Shown: positions 1-10,005, numbered from the stretch's first letter. The stretch is 64,000 nucleotides of DNA from Paenibacillus sp. RC334 (GCF_030034735.1 NZ_CP125370.1:5565001-5629000); one strand, 5' to 3'. Made by a program: numbers and translations. Notes: a model not told the origin generated them from the letters alone.

Positions 1-758
1 CTCGTACGCATGAAGGCGCATTCTGGCATAAGCAAATTTATCCATATCAAATTTGGCTGGACGGCTTGTATATGGGTGCCCCGTTTTATGCGGAATTCAT
101 CCGCGAATTCGGAGATTCGTCTGAATTCAGCGATGTGACCCTGCAGTTCAAGCTCTGCTACAAGCATACACGTGATCCTGAAACGGGCTTGCTCTACCAC
201 GCTTGGGATGAAAAACGTGAACAGCCTTGGTGCAATCCGCAGTCAGGCTGTTCCAAGAACTTCTGGGGACGCTCCATCGGCTGGTTCGTCATGGCGCTCG
301 TTGATGTGCTGGACTATATACCGGAAGATCACGCCGACCGTTCCGAACTGCTAAGTATGCTGACGGAAACACTGGAAGCCCTGCTGGAAGTACGCGATGA
401 GGAAAGCGGAGTCTTTTATCAGGTGCTCAATCTGGGCCATCTGAAGGGGAACTATCTGGAAGCCTCCGCTTCCTGCATGATTCTCTATGCGATCGCCAAA
501 GGCGTACGCAAAGGTTATCTGCCAGAGCATTATCGTCAAGAGGCAGAAATCATCCGTAAAGGTATTATTGATGAATTTATCACGATTACCGAAGAAGGAC
601 TCGTGAATCTGAATAAAACGGTGCAAGTAAGCGGTTTGGGCGGTAAAGATCGTCGGGACGGCACCTTCGCTTACTATATCAGCGAGCCGATTGTGACGAA
701 CGATCCCAAAGGTATCGGAGCCTTCATTCAGGCGATGGCTGAAGCGGAACGGCTCTAA
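1..758 (+). CDS. GH105 unsaturated rhamnogalacturonyl/glucuronyl hydrolase, 3' part
   Basis: The reading frame is open from the window edge (frame of base 3), so the N-terminus lies outside. The protein carries the YteR/YesR-type signature: EGAFWHK, IWLDGLYMGAPFYAEF, then NFWGRSIGWFVMAL, which matches the conserved W-x-R-G-x-G-W region of GH88/GH105, and a C-terminal GTFAYYISEPIV segment. Family members act in the cytoplasm and remove the unsaturated uronic acid left at the non-reducing end by pectate or rhamnogalacturonan lyases. At least 252 residues are visible, of about 370 usual for the family. The gene is followed by a strong hairpin shared with the convergent toxin gene. The exact substrate cannot be told from this fragment. 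Confidence 0.85.
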   Translation, partial: RTHEGAFWHKQIYPYQIWLDGLYMGAPFYAEFIREFGDSSEFSDVTLQFKLCYKHTRDPETGLLYHAWDEKREQPWCNPQSGCSKNFWGRSIGWFVMALVDVLDYIPEDHADRSELLSMLTETLEALLEVRDEESGVFYQVLNLGHLKGNYLEASASCMILYAIAKGVRKGYLPEHYRQEAEIIRKGIIDEFITITEEGLVNLNKTVQVSGLGGKDRRDGTFAYYISEPIVTNDPKGIGAFIQAMAEAERL

Positions 759-786
759 AGCGGACGAAATGTAATCTTCTACAATA

Positions 787-822
787 GAAAAGGACGGGGC
801 CAATGGCCCTCGTCCTTTTCTT
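787..822. terminator. Bidirectional rho-independent terminator
   Basis: A stem of about 15 bp (GAAAAGGACG-GGGCC against GGCCC-TCGTCCTTTTC) with a short AAT loop and A/T tracts on both sides. It lies between two convergent genes and can end transcription from both. Confidence 0.8.
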
Positions 823-857
823 GTTATCTATCATTTTTTCTTTGAAATCTAAAGTTT

Positions 858-1154
858 TCAGCTTTTCAAGTAACGCTTGAGTTCTTCATAGAAATTTTCC
901 CTGGAACCGGCCAATATGACTACAATGAGTTCGCCTTCCTCATTTTCTTCTAGCCGATACGCAATTTCATAATTGGTACCTTTATAAAATACATTGTAGC
1001 CAAGAGTTCCGCTTAGATCACCTGTTTTGTGCTCTCCAATGGAGGGATCAAGTCGTATGGCTGTAATAGCATCCAGGTAGGCTGACTTTAACGGTCTTTC
1101 AGAAAGCTTTTTAAAATATCGTTTTGCAGGACCTAAGTATGTGACTGGAAGCAT
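858..1154 (-). CDS. RelE/ParE-family toxin of a type II toxin-antitoxin pair
   Basis: A basic protein of 98 residues with the RelE/ParE layout: an N-terminal helix pair (AKRYFKKLSERPLKSAYLDAI), an L-x-G-x-x-G-Y-N-V-F strand, a Y-x-I-A-Y-R-L strand and a C-terminal V-V-I-L-A-G-S-R-E-N-F-Y-E-E-L. Family toxins cleave ribosome-bound mRNA or poison gyrase; which applies here is unclear. Its ATG follows the antitoxin stop codon with no gap, and its ribosome site (GGAGG) sits in the last antitoxin codons, so translation is probably coupled. Such pairs are normally autorepressed by the antitoxin. Confidence 0.8.
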   Translation of the reverse strand: MLPVTYLGPAKRYFKKLSERPLKSAYLDAITAIRLDPSIGEHKTGDLSGTLGYNVFYKGTNYEIAYRLEENEEGELIVVILAGSRENFYEELKRYLKS

Positions 1155-1538
1155 TTAATCCTCCACCACATCGCCAAATAGTTCATCCGTATCATCATCG
1201 CCAGATTTAAAATTACGGGCAGCCTCTCCGGATTCAGCAATTAATGACTTTACAGCCCCGTGAAGCTCAGCCTGTCTTTCACGGAATTTTTGAAGCAGTT
1301 CCTGATCCTTGTACCCTTCCTTAATGAGATCAGCTAAGATAAGATCAGAAAAATTGTCATTCGCAGTATTTTCACGTACAGGACGAATAATGATGTTATT
1401 TCCTTTGATCCCGAATTCCACTTCATCCTTAATTCCAGCCTGTTCATACAGTTTTTGAGGTATTGTGACTTGGCGTTTTTGCGAGACACGCGCACGTTTC
1501 CATTCCACTCGTTCCACCGCCTCATTAGCTATTACCAT
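1155..1538 (-). CDS. AbrB/MazE-type antitoxin
   Basis: The first half holds a SpoVT/AbrB swapped-hairpin DNA-binding domain (VSQKRQVTIPQKLYEQAGI, then VEFGIKGNNIIIRPV). The acidic second half (ESGEAARNFKSGDDDTDELF) is the likely toxin-binding tail. I place the start at the ATG at 1538, giving 127 residues, because AAAGGGGGAG stands 7 bases before it; an upstream in-frame start at 1580 has no such site. It directly precedes the RelE-like gene. A TATAAT box lies at 1607-1612 on the same strand. An AbrB-type antitoxin with a RelE/ParE-type toxin is a mixed but known combination. Confidence 0.75.
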   Translation of the reverse strand: MVIANEAVERVEWKRARVSQKRQVTIPQKLYEQAGIKDEVEFGIKGNNIIIRPVRENTANDNFSDLILADLIKEGYKDQELLQKFRERQAELHGAVKSLIAESGEAARNFKSGDDDTDELFGDVVED

Positions 1539-1653
1539 AGTATACTCCCCCTTTTCCACCCATTCTATTCCGAGAAACAATTTTTCTTTGTTTCTTTACT
1601 TCTCTAATTATAGTATAAGTAGTTTTCGAAAAGGAAGCAGTCTAAACATATAT

Positions 1654-2610
1654 TCACTTCATAATCTTAAATTCATATCCCTGTTTTTTCAAATATTCTA
1701 TGATGACTGGTAAAGCCTTTGCAGTTTCTTCCTTGCCATAGGTATCATGCATTAAGATCACGGCTTTTTCTCGACCCTTTACAGACTTCATGAATTGGTT
1801 TATGAGTCCGGCCGCTTTTTTGTGTCGTCCCTCTGCATCTTTAGTTAATACATTCCAATCCACTTGGTGGTAATCCTTCTTAAGTAAAGCTGCATCTAAT
1901 GCGGCCATACCTTTTGGATCTTTTTTCTTCCACGTCATGTGGCCTCCCGGGAATCGAATCATTCTTGTCGAGAAGTCCGGTCCCAGAATGCTTTTTAATA
2001 CCTGATTGTTCTTTTCAATATCCTTCATAACGTTGTCCGTACTTACAGCCTTGTGGGGATATAGATACTTATAGTTATGTGAATACGTATGGTTTCCTAT
2101 AGCGTGACCTTCTGCAACAATTCTTTTGATGATATTCTTCGTATGTTCATTATCATCGGCTTCCTTTCCTACGACAAAAAAGGTCGCCTTAACCTTCTGT
2201 TTTTTCAGAATATCTAATATTTCAGGTGTTACCGTCACGGATGGCCCATCATCAAAAGATAAATAAGCTACTTTTTTACCGTCGGCTCCATCAGGCTTCT
2301 GCCCCAGCATTTGTTGGTTTAAATATTTCTCAACAAAGGCACCATCTTCAATTCCGGCATCGTCTTTTTGTGAAGCAACTTTACCATTCGATTCGGCATT
2401 TGCTTTACCTTTTGATTTGTCATTGGATACGGCATCTGTTTTTTTTACTTGCTCCAGTGTTTGGGCTGGTGGTTTGCTATCTGAAACCTTTAGCACAATG
2501 AGCGTAATACAGCCGATCACGAATAATAAAATAGCAATGAATATGATTCTTCTTTTGTTCCTCTTCAAGCGATGCTCTCTTGTCCTGCTATGTGTGTAAC
2601 TCTTTTCCAT
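1654..2610 (-). CDS. Membrane-anchored polysaccharide deacetylase (NodB domain)
   Basis: 318 residues. A lysine/arginine-rich N-terminus is followed by one membrane segment (about residues 22-43) and a charged linker, then a carbohydrate-esterase family 4 domain. The catalytic motifs are present: SFDDGP (118-123), zinc ligands H174 and H178 in GNHTYSH, RFPGG (219-223), DWN (251-253) and LMHD (286-289). The family removes acetyl groups from GlcNAc or MurNAc in peptidoglycan or related glycans outside the cell. The ATG at 2610 is preferred over a GTG at 2631 because a G-rich stretch precedes only the former. The gene is monocistronic. Confidence 0.88.
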   Translation of the reverse strand: MEKSYTHSRTREHRLKRNKRRIIFIAILLFVIGCITLIVLKVSDSKPPAQTLEQVKKTDAVSNDKSKGKANAESNGKVASQKDDAGIEDGAFVEKYLNQQMLGQKPDGADGKKVAYLSFDDGPSVTVTPEILDILKKQKVKATFFVVGKEADDNEHTKNIIKRIVAEGHAIGNHTYSHNYKYLYPHKAVSTDNVMKDIEKNNQVLKSILGPDFSTRMIRFPGGHMTWKKKDPKGMAALDAALLKKDYHQVDWNVLTKDAEGRHKKAAGLINQFMKSVKGREKAVILMHDTYGKEETAKALPVIIEYLKKQGYEFKIMK

Positions 2611-2631
2611 TAGCTTATGTACCCCCACCAC

Positions 2632-2914
2632 AATTAATATTTCCCGAAATCAGGCATGTTCGTCTAGGTAACCTTACCATAAATAAGTAGAATGAAAATT
2701 GAAAAATTGTAGCCAAATAGCAAAGAGTTGTTACCCTTCAGGCTTCAAAAATCACAAGTGGAATTCCCTGAAAATTGTCATATTCCGTCGATCCTTGTCA
2801 CACCAACGAAAACCCGCTTCACTACCCGATTTCTAAAATTAGAATAGTTATGACGAAAATATAAATAACAATTCATATTTAAGATAGAGGAAACCAACTG
2901 AAATAGCTCAATAA
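2632..2914. other. Intergenic region, no gene seen
   Basis: About 280 A+T-rich bases upstream of the deacetylase. I see no reading frame with a ribosome site, no long repeat and no clear promoter pair; it presumably carries the deacetylase promoter. Confidence 0.5.
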
Positions 2915-2950
2915 AACAAAAAGGAGCCGTGATATTTGCGCATCACAGCT
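2915..2950 (-). terminator. Rho-independent terminator after the acyltransferase gene
   Basis: Read on the minus strand, AGC-T-GTGAT, an eight-base loop, ATCAC-G-GCT, then CCTTTTTGTTTT. It lies 20 bases past the acyltransferase stop codon. Confidence 0.7.
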
Positions 2951-2969
2951 ACTTGACAACGATTGCTAT

Positions 2970-4936
2970 TTAAGATTGCTTTGTCAAAACCTGAGCCAAC
3001 AAAGATGCATAGGCTTTGGCGCCTTTGGGCTTCAAATGAACTCCGTCGGGTTCAAAATACGAGTTTTTGCCAGAGCTGGCTCCGTACCAGTCGATCATCG
3101 TAATCCGTTCATCCTGGGCTGCCGCTTCGGCAAGATGCCTGTTCACGATGCTCTCCCACGGACGTGGGACACGAGTATTCACGAGGATAATACGCTTCGC
3201 ATCCTTCAGACTGCCGAGCAAATCGGTCAATTGGCCCTTGGTAAAGGCACCGTTTGTGCCCAGCTCAATAATGACTGTCTTCCCTAGCTGTCCGTTCTGC
3301 CTCAACTGCTCCAGCACGGCAGGCGCTTCCGCCATCTGCCGACCGATCCGTCCGTCTACAACCGCGTCTGGAAAAGCTTGCTGAATGTATGCCTGCACAT
3401 CCAGCATGACAGAATCGCCAATTGCGGTCACACCTGCGCCAACATCTGCACTAGGCGTTGCCTGTTGCTGTTGGGTCGAAGTATCCGACTGAACCTTAGC
3501 CCCATCCGTAGTGCCAGCCTTAGTCTCCGCATTCTTTGGCGCTTGGGTTTGAGCTTGGACCTTAACTGCGTCCTGCACCTTGCTGCCCCCGGATACTTGT
3601 GGTTTGGCTTTCGGCTCCTTCGAAGCCACGGATACAGTTCCGTGAAGCGGCGGCACTGTCTTCCCGCTTAGAATCCCATCGTTCGCCGCTGCCTGCGTGA
3701 TTACGCCAGTAGGCGTCACGTAGAGGTGAATGGTGCCCACAAAAACTCCTATAAAAAGCACAGATGCTGCGGTTGCAGGCATCCATCTCCAGCGTGCCTG
3801 TCTGCGAACCGCTGTACGGATGCCCGCGATCCAGTGGCGAAACCCTCCGTGCCGGATCGGCTCCTCGATATATTTATATGAGAGAGACGCAAGTAATATG
3901 GTTGCTAACAGTTGTAAAATGATTCGCAGCACATGCACACCCTCGGTATCCACCTGCGGTGTCGTCAGGGTGATAACCGGAACATGCCACAGATATAGCC
4001 CGTAGGAACGTGCGCCGATCCAGCGCAGCGGCTTGAGTCCAAGCAGCTTTCCGAGATGGCTCACCGGATGTGCTAACGCTGCGACCACAATAGCAGTGAC
4101 CAAAGCTATGCCCAGCAAGCCCCCCGATACAAAGACGGGTCATATTCATTCGAGGCCCATGCCCAGTGACACAGCAGCAGCAAGCTTACAGCCCCAATAC
4201 CATCCAGGAACAAGCGCGCCTTGGCAGACGCTTGCCCTTTCAGCTTGCCGCTCGGCCATACCAAAGCCAGCGCCGCACCGATCAGCAGGGCGAATCCGCG
4301 TGTATCCGTGCCATAATACACCCGGCTGGGATCAGTTCCGGGCACGTAAATTACTGCCATCAGCAGCGCGGAGATCAACGCCAGGCAAGTTACCCAGCCT
4401 GCGAGCACAATACGCTTGGGCATATATTTCAGCCCAAGCGCCAGCATTAACGGCCACAGGATATAGAATTGTTCCTCCACCGCCAGCGACCACAGATGTC
4501 CGAGCGGCGAAGGTGGTCCAAAGCTTTCAAAATACGATACCTGATGAAAAATAAACCACCAGTTACTCATATATACCAATGCAGCAGGTACATCTCCGCG
4601 CAAGGCCGTGAGCCGTGACGGATCGAAAAGCAACGAGCACAGGACAATGACGGCTACAACCGTCAGCATGGCAGGCAGCAGCCTTCTGGCCCGACGCAAC
4701 CAGAAATCTTTCATTTTAAAACTATGATATGTATCCCACTGACTTACCAGAATATCCGTGATTAAATACCCCGATAACGTAAAAAAAACGCCTACACCCA
4801 ACAAGCCTCCCGGCAACCAATCCGGATTCAGATGATACACAATGACTGCGATGACCGCCAGCGCTCTTAACCCGTCCAGTCCCGGCATATAACGACGTTG
4901 TGATGGCAACGGATTAGACTTCATTTCAGCCGCCAT
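2970..4936 (-). pseudogene. OatA-like acyltransferase (AT3 + SGNH), interrupted by a G-tract frameshift
   Basis: Two overlapping frames make one protein of about 655 residues. The first (4936 down to 4106) has the acyltransferase-3 start MPGLDGLRALAVIAVIVYH and about eight membrane segments. The second (4118 down to 2970) continues from LLGIA with the last membrane helices, a linker rich in K, T and Q, and a C-terminal SGNH esterase domain (GDSVML, GTNG, DGVHLKPKG). The break is in a run of six G at 4120-4125: a seventh G would restore the frame as YRGGLLGIA. The family O-acetylates peptidoglycan or exported polysaccharides at the membrane. ATG 4924 is an alternative start, because AAGGATGG precedes it. 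Whether the indel is real, phase-variable or a sequencing error is open. Confidence 0.85.
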
Positions 4937-5144
4937 CCTTCATGCAAATTCAAGCTCCCTGTCTGTTTCAATGCTCTTCTGCCCTTTCCCTCTCCTGCAC
5001 ATCGTTTTGGTTCGATGCCCTGTAGCCTTTTCGTTCATTATATAAAACTTCATATTCGTAATGATTTCAATGAAGTTAAAATTAATGACAATGTTTTTAT
5101 TATATCACTCCTTTCCACAGTTAGGTAACCACTGATAGATATAC

Positions 5145-5185
5145 AAAAAAAGGCATCTCTTCCCTTGGGAAGAAAATGCCTTTTT
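5145..5185 (-). terminator. Terminator of the NSS symporter gene
   Basis: On the minus strand AAAAGGCATTTTCTTCCC pairs with GGGAAGAGATGCCTTTTTTT. It lies 13 bases beyond the symporter stop codon. Confidence 0.8.
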
Positions 5186-5197
5186 GATGATTTTAGC

Positions 5198-6547
5198 TTA
5201 AAATTTGATGATGCCTGAGGTATGCAGGAATACCAGCAACATCAGGATCGGTGCAACATACCGAAGGGCAAACAGCCAGATTCGGAACCATGCAGGCTTG
5301 AGGTTCGCTTGCTCTGCTGCATTTTTCCAATAGTACCCTGCAAAGATAACGACCATCAGGCCACCGAGTGGCAAGAAGATGTTGGATGCCGTGAAATCTA
5401 CAAAGTCAAAGAATGACTTGCCTCCGACCTTCAGTTCCGGCACCAGCCCCATAGACAATGCGGATGGAACACCCATCAACAGACACAGGATGGAAATAAT
5501 GATAACTGAGCGGACACGACTCCAACGGAAACGTTCCATCACATAGGCGACAGGCACCTCCAACAGAGATACCATCGAGCCGATGGCTGCAACCGCCAGC
5601 AGTACAAAGAACAAACCGCCGAAAAACGAACCGAAAGGCATAGCGGAAAACGCTGCTGGCAATGCGATAAAGACCAAAGACGGTCCTTGAGCCGGGTTAA
5701 TACCGAAAGAAAAGGTAGTTGGGAAAATGATCATACCTGCGATAAACGCATAGATCAAGTCGCCTCCTCCAATGGCCAACGCAGCCGTACCCAGCGATTG
5801 GCGGCGATCCACATACGCACCATACGTTACCATGATTCCCATCCCCAGAGATAGTGAGAAGAAGGCATGTCCCAAAGCAACCAATGCTGATTCTATAGTG
5901 AGCTTAGAAAAATCAGGGTTCAAAAAGAAAGCTACACCTGCGCCAGAACCTGGCAGCAACAGAGCATTCACCATCAAGACGAGCAATAGAATGACTTTGG
6001 CAGGAATGAGGATTTTATTGAATTTTTCAATCCCGTTGGATACACCCAAAATAACGACAACTGCACAAATGGCAAAAACAATCAACAGCCATGCCAGTGG
6101 TGCGTAGCCCGAAGAGAATGCGGCGAATTGTCCGGCAAAATCGTTATTGGAGAACAATTTTCCGGTGAATGCCTGTATAGCATAATGGAGCGTCCAGCCC
6201 CCTACGATACTGTAGAACGACAAAATGACAAACGGGATAATAACATACATGATGCTTAATTTACCCCAAATCGGATGACCGCCTACTTTGACCATAGCAG
6301 AAGCAGCACTACCCCGGCCAGCTCGACCAAGCGCCAGCTCAGCCAGCAATACAGGTAAACCTACAAGCAACAGACAGACGATAAACAGCATGAAAAATGC
6401 CGCCCCACCATACTGTCCAGTAATATATGGAAATTTCCAAATGTTGCCGAGTCCTGCCGCACTCCCGATCGCTGCCAATATGAATCCGGCCGACGAGAAG
6501 CGTTCATTTTTATCGTTCAGGCTGTTCTGCCCCTTGCTCAAACTCAT
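5198..6547 (-). CDS. Neurotransmitter:sodium symporter (NSS) family transporter
   Basis: 449 residues with about 11-12 membrane segments. The first helix carries the LeuT-like sodium-site motif GSAAGLGNIWKFPYI. Bacterial NSS proteins co-transport amino acids or related amines with Na+. The ATG at 6547 is chosen because GAGGGGG stands just before it; an in-frame start at 6598 would add an unlikely CLCLCGSRE leader. The gene stands alone with its own terminator. The substrate cannot be named from sequence. Confidence 0.88.
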   Translation of the reverse strand: MSLSKGQNSLNDKNERFSSAGFILAAIGSAAGLGNIWKFPYITGQYGGAAFFMLFIVCLLLVGLPVLLAELALGRAGRGSAASAMVKVGGHPIWGKLSIMYVIIPFVILSFYSIVGGWTLHYAIQAFTGKLFSNNDFAGQFAAFSSGYAPLAWLLIVFAICAVVVILGVSNGIEKFNKILIPAKVILLLVLMVNALLLPGSGAGVAFFLNPDFSKLTIESALVALGHAFFSLSLGMGIMVTYGAYVDRRQSLGTAALAIGGGDLIYAFIAGMIIFPTTFSFGINPAQGPSLVFIALPAAFSAMPFGSFFGGLFFVLLAVAAIGSMVSLLEVPVAYVMERFRWSRVRSVIIISILCLLMGVPSALSMGLVPELKVGGKSFFDFVDFTASNIFLPLGGLMVVIFAGYYWKNAAEQANLKPAWFRIWLFALRYVAPILMLLVFLHTSGIIKF

Positions 6548-6709
6548 TGTATCCCCCTCATTCTCTCTACTTCCGCATAAACATAAGCATGCGTACATAA
6601 ATAATTTTTACTCATTATAGCGTAAGTAGGATGTAAGGACATACAATATTTTTCACTATTATCGAATTTATTTTCATATTGTCGGATATCTATATAATCC
6701 TACAAAAAA

Positions 6710-9262
6710 CTACATTTTTCCTTCAACATCCTTCTTTATAATGGTCTCTCCCATGCGATTCGATACTTTTTGATAAATATACGAAATCGCCAATAATACC
6801 ACACCAAAAGAGAAGTAAGCTACGATGGTGCTTCCTGTCGTTAACAGATGCAGGTCATACAGCAGCAGCTTGCCTGTCGATAACAAAGTCAATCCCAGAC
6901 CAAATCTGCGAATGTAGACAACCCGTTTGCGGAAACCGTAGACAATATACAAAATGGCCAGCAACAGATACACCAAGCTGAATACAAGCCCGGCATCTCC
7001 CAGACGGAACTGAACCCCGAGGAATGCGGTAATCACACCCAGCAAATATACGCCCATGATAACGGGATACAGCTCCGTGCTTCGATAATGTCGGGTCATC
7101 AGTGCGTTCAGGAAATCCTTGCTGCTGAAAAATACCAGGACATTGAAGACAGCCAGCACCACCAGCGCCACATAATCGGCAGCCGTATTTTGCGCATAAT
7201 TGTCATGCAAGGTTGGAATGGCCACGGTAACCAGCAGCCCCAACGCATAGCCGATGCCATACAACGCCAAGCTGTAGTATTTAATCACCTGATCATACAG
7301 CAGCTTCACTTTAGGTAAGGAGTAAGCCAAAACCAGCGATACACAGGTGTACAGCAGCGCTTTGTAAAAGGAATAGTGTGTGAATCCTTCGGGTACGATG
7401 ATGTTATACCAATGCCCGGCTTCATACAGCAAATAACCATATACATTCACCAGCGTCACATATTTAAAACCCTGCATGATACGCATCTCGTACAGACGAA
7501 TGTTTTTGAATGCATCTGGACGACCGAACTGAATCGCATAAAAGACGGTAACGATCAGCATCCCCAGCGTAATAAGCGTGTATTTGAGGCCAAAATAATC
7601 CTTCTCAAATCCCGACAGCAGATATATAGGGAAATCGACGAAAAAGAACGCCCCCAGACATAGTAATAGAATGCCCCAGCCAGCTCGCTCCAATTCCTTC
7701 AACCGATAACGGTTGCCATACAACGTCAGGAGAACGGCCTCGATTAGCCAGCCCATCGACAGCCATTTGACTCCAAACTGGAACGGAATCATTAGAATGG
7801 CGAAGGTCAAGGAGGTGGCATAAAACAATACCTTTGTCTGTTTCTCTTCCGGAATAAATCTGCTGACCCATTGCGCCAAGCCCCCATACACCAGGCAAAA
7901 GACGAGTGCCAGCAAGCCTTTGTAATCATCCAGGCCTGCATCGTCGAACAGAGAGTACAGAACGGTACAGCTTACGACTGTGTTCAGAGCCAGCAGGGAG
8001 AAATCCAGCCAGGATAGCTTTTCTTTTAATCGGAACGGCACCCAGAGCGTCATCCCGAGGTACATTGCAAATGTAATAACTGCATACAACATGCTTGCAG
8101 TCGTGCTATCCGACAACCATACCAGTACAATCATCAGGGGTGTATTCAGCAGAAAACTGATATATTGCACGACGACCCAGCGTTTGCGGAAGGATACAAG
8201 CAGAATCAGCAGGTTCAGCAGGAACAGGTAGCCCATGGCGATGTAAACCGAGTTCCCTTCCAGCCCGTTCGCCGCCATGTAGGAAAACAACGGGAGATAT
8301 CCCCCTACCAATCCAAAAGAACAAATCGTTCGGGATTCATACCTTAACGACAACAGCACAGCGGTCACCGTCACCAGCACGGATAGGCCAATGCCTGTAT
8401 ACATTCCTATAATTTCGAGTAAAAAGTAGCTGTAAAAAATCGACCCGTACAGCACCGAAATACCGCCGCCCAATATCCCGAGCGCAAAGGTCTGCTTCTG
8501 TTTGCGGTACAACCACTCGCCGCCACCCAGCATCAGCGCTCCTAACAGAAAGAAGGCCACGCCCTTCATATTTCCTGTAAACCAGTTGGAATATGAATAT
8601 TTAAAGGCAGCTCCTACACCTAAAATAATGAGCAAAATCCCCAGCTTGTTGATCCAGTTCAAGCCCAGCTTCATTTCGAACTGATTCTGCTTCATACGCT
8701 TCTGCATCGTTTCTTCGCTGATTTCTTCTTCTTGAAGCTGGTCCAGCCCGTTCGCCGTATGATGAAGCAGATTTTGCTCAGCCTCTTGGAAACGTCGGCG
8801 TTGCTCCATGATCCGCTCACGGATCTCCTCCGAGAACTTCCGCAATCTAGCCACGATCTCCTCCTGATCCTCTTTAAGCTCATGAGTGCTTTGCTGAATA
8901 AGCTGGTCTACACGATTTTTAGCCCCGTACTCAAAGGCAGTCAATCGGTTCGTCCCTTCTGCTGTTCTGGAAGCAAAATAGGTTTCCAGCTTTTCGTGCG
9001 AGATGCGGATCATATTTGCCTTCTCGCTCAGCATTTGCTCCGTCAGCGCCGTGCGCAGCTTTCCATTTTCCTGCTCGATCTGTTGTACCCGCTCTTCCAG
9101 GCGAAGGCAGCGGGCCTGAACATCCTCAAATTTCTTCCGTAGCACCTCATTCTCCAGAATGACATCCGAGGCTTCGTAGTCCGCAATTAACGTCTGGTAT
9201 TCCTTAAGCAGCTTGCTCTGCTCTTGGCGGATCATATGTAAACGATCTTTCAAATCCTTCAT
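6710..9262 (-). CDS. DUF2339 family large membrane protein with N-terminal coiled coil
   Basis: 850 residues. Residues 1-190 are charged and heptad-like (LRLEERVQQIEQENGKLRTAL), predicting a coiled coil. The rest consists of more than 20 hydrophobic segments starting at LGLNWINKLGILLIILGVGAAF, the usual opening of DUF2339 proteins. The role of the family is unknown; a link to the cell envelope is only an inference. The start at 9262 is chosen because ATGGAGGGAAAC supplies a ribosome site immediately upstream. The gene stands alone. Confidence 0.75.
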   Translation of the reverse strand: MKDLKDRLHMIRQEQSKLLKEYQTLIADYEASDVILENEVLRKKFEDVQARCLRLEERVQQIEQENGKLRTALTEQMLSEKANMIRISHEKLETYFASRTAEGTNRLTAFEYGAKNRVDQLIQQSTHELKEDQEEIVARLRKFSEEIRERIMEQRRRFQEAEQNLLHHTANGLDQLQEEEISEETMQKRMKQNQFEMKLGLNWINKLGILLIILGVGAAFKYSYSNWFTGNMKGVAFFLLGALMLGGGEWLYRKQKQTFALGILGGGISVLYGSIFYSYFLLEIIGMYTGIGLSVLVTVTAVLLSLRYESRTICSFGLVGGYLPLFSYMAANGLEGNSVYIAMGYLFLLNLLILLVSFRKRWVVVQYISFLLNTPLMIVLVWLSDSTTASMLYAVITFAMYLGMTLWVPFRLKEKLSWLDFSLLALNTVVSCTVLYSLFDDAGLDDYKGLLALVFCLVYGGLAQWVSRFIPEEKQTKVLFYATSLTFAILMIPFQFGVKWLSMGWLIEAVLLTLYGNRYRLKELERAGWGILLLCLGAFFFVDFPIYLLSGFEKDYFGLKYTLITLGMLIVTVFYAIQFGRPDAFKNIRLYEMRIMQGFKYVTLVNVYGYLLYEAGHWYNIIVPEGFTHYSFYKALLYTCVSLVLAYSLPKVKLLYDQVIKYYSLALYGIGYALGLLVTVAIPTLHDNYAQNTAADYVALVVLAVFNVLVFFSSKDFLNALMTRHYRSTELYPVIMGVYLLGVITAFLGVQFRLGDAGLVFSLVYLLLAILYIVYGFRKRVVYIRRFGLGLTLLSTGKLLLYDLHLLTTGSTIVAYFSFGVVLLAISYIYQKVSNRMGETIIKKDVEGKM

Positions 9263-9364
9263 GTTTCCCTCCATCGCTGCCCATTTTGGTAATCATTACA
9301 TTTTACATGAAATTAAAAAAGCATTATAGAGACTATAGCCCATTTTGAGCTTGGCTAAGGCCTA

Positions 9365-9490
9365 TCCCCCCCTTCGCAAAAACGAAACCCGGGTTATATG
9401 TTTGTCGGGGAAGACTACACGAAAAAAACGGCAACGGGCTTGAAGGAGTTGGAGACGAATCCAGTATGGAAGGGCCTAAAGGCTGTTATG
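9365..9490 (+). pseudogene. Remnant resembling the C-terminus of an iron-siderophore substrate-binding protein
   Basis: The frame of base 9398 encodes GYMFVGEDYTKKTATG followed by LKELETNPVWKGLKAV, which resembles the end of FecB/FhuD-type binding proteins (usually ...NPVWxxLKAVKxGxV). It has no start, and after LKAV it runs into unrelated hydrophobic codons. I read it as a broken gene end left by a rearrangement at the border of the accessory stretch. The match is short and from memory of the family, so the call is tentative. Confidence 0.4.
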
Positions 9491-9546
9491 GTAATTTTTT
9501 TATATTTATGGTATATTATGTACATATGATTCATAAGGAGGACTTT

Positions 9547-10005
9547 ATGAAAATACAAAAAAAATACATTCTAAGTTCCATAATACTTCTAGTAGTAATA
9601 GTCGTTGCAGGAGCCATTTTTACATCTAAAACGACTATATCTTTTAAAGAAGCAGCTTTGGGACAAGTAAATTTAGGGGACATTGACACAATTGAAATTA
9701 TTAAATCAGATGATAATTCTGCAAATGAAAAAAAAATAACCGTGTCAGACCCTAAATCAATTAATCAAATCATAAATGTATTTTCGCAATTACAGCTAAA
9801 AAAATCCAATTCAAGTACACCCTTGTCCGACTTGTACTGGATCACTATTAGATCAAAACAAGAAAGGAAACTTGGATTAACCATATTGGGAGGAAAAAAT
9901 TTAGTAGTCTATCAATACAATTCGGCCGTTCCTAAAAATAGCGTTGTTTCATATGAGATTATTAGCGGGTATAATGGAAAATTAATGCAAAAATTTTTCG
10001 AATAA
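9547..10005 (+). CDS. Small membrane-anchored protein of unknown function
   Basis: 152 residues. One N-terminal membrane segment (residues about 8-28: ILSSIILLVVIVVAGAIFTS) is followed by an external domain with short strands. The ATG at 9547 has an ideal ribosome site (AAGGAGGA, 7 bases upstream); longer in-frame starts lack one. It is more A+T-rich than the core genes nearby. I do not recognise the family. The IKSDDNSANEKKITVSDPKS region suggests a small beta-rich domain that might sense or bind something outside the membrane, but no function is visible. Confidence 0.7.
   Translation: MKIQKKYILSSIILLVVIVVAGAIFTSKTTISFKEAALGQVNLGDIDTIEIIKSDDNSANEKKITVSDPKSINQIINVFSQLQLKKSNSSTPLSDLYWITIRSKQERKLGLTILGGKNLVVYQYNSAVPKNSVVSYEIISGYNGKLMQKFFE

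Noticed and set aside
3562..4149. Additional frames overlapping the acyltransferase break
   Set aside because: They are alternative-frame shadows; the two true parts join in a simple one-base correction.
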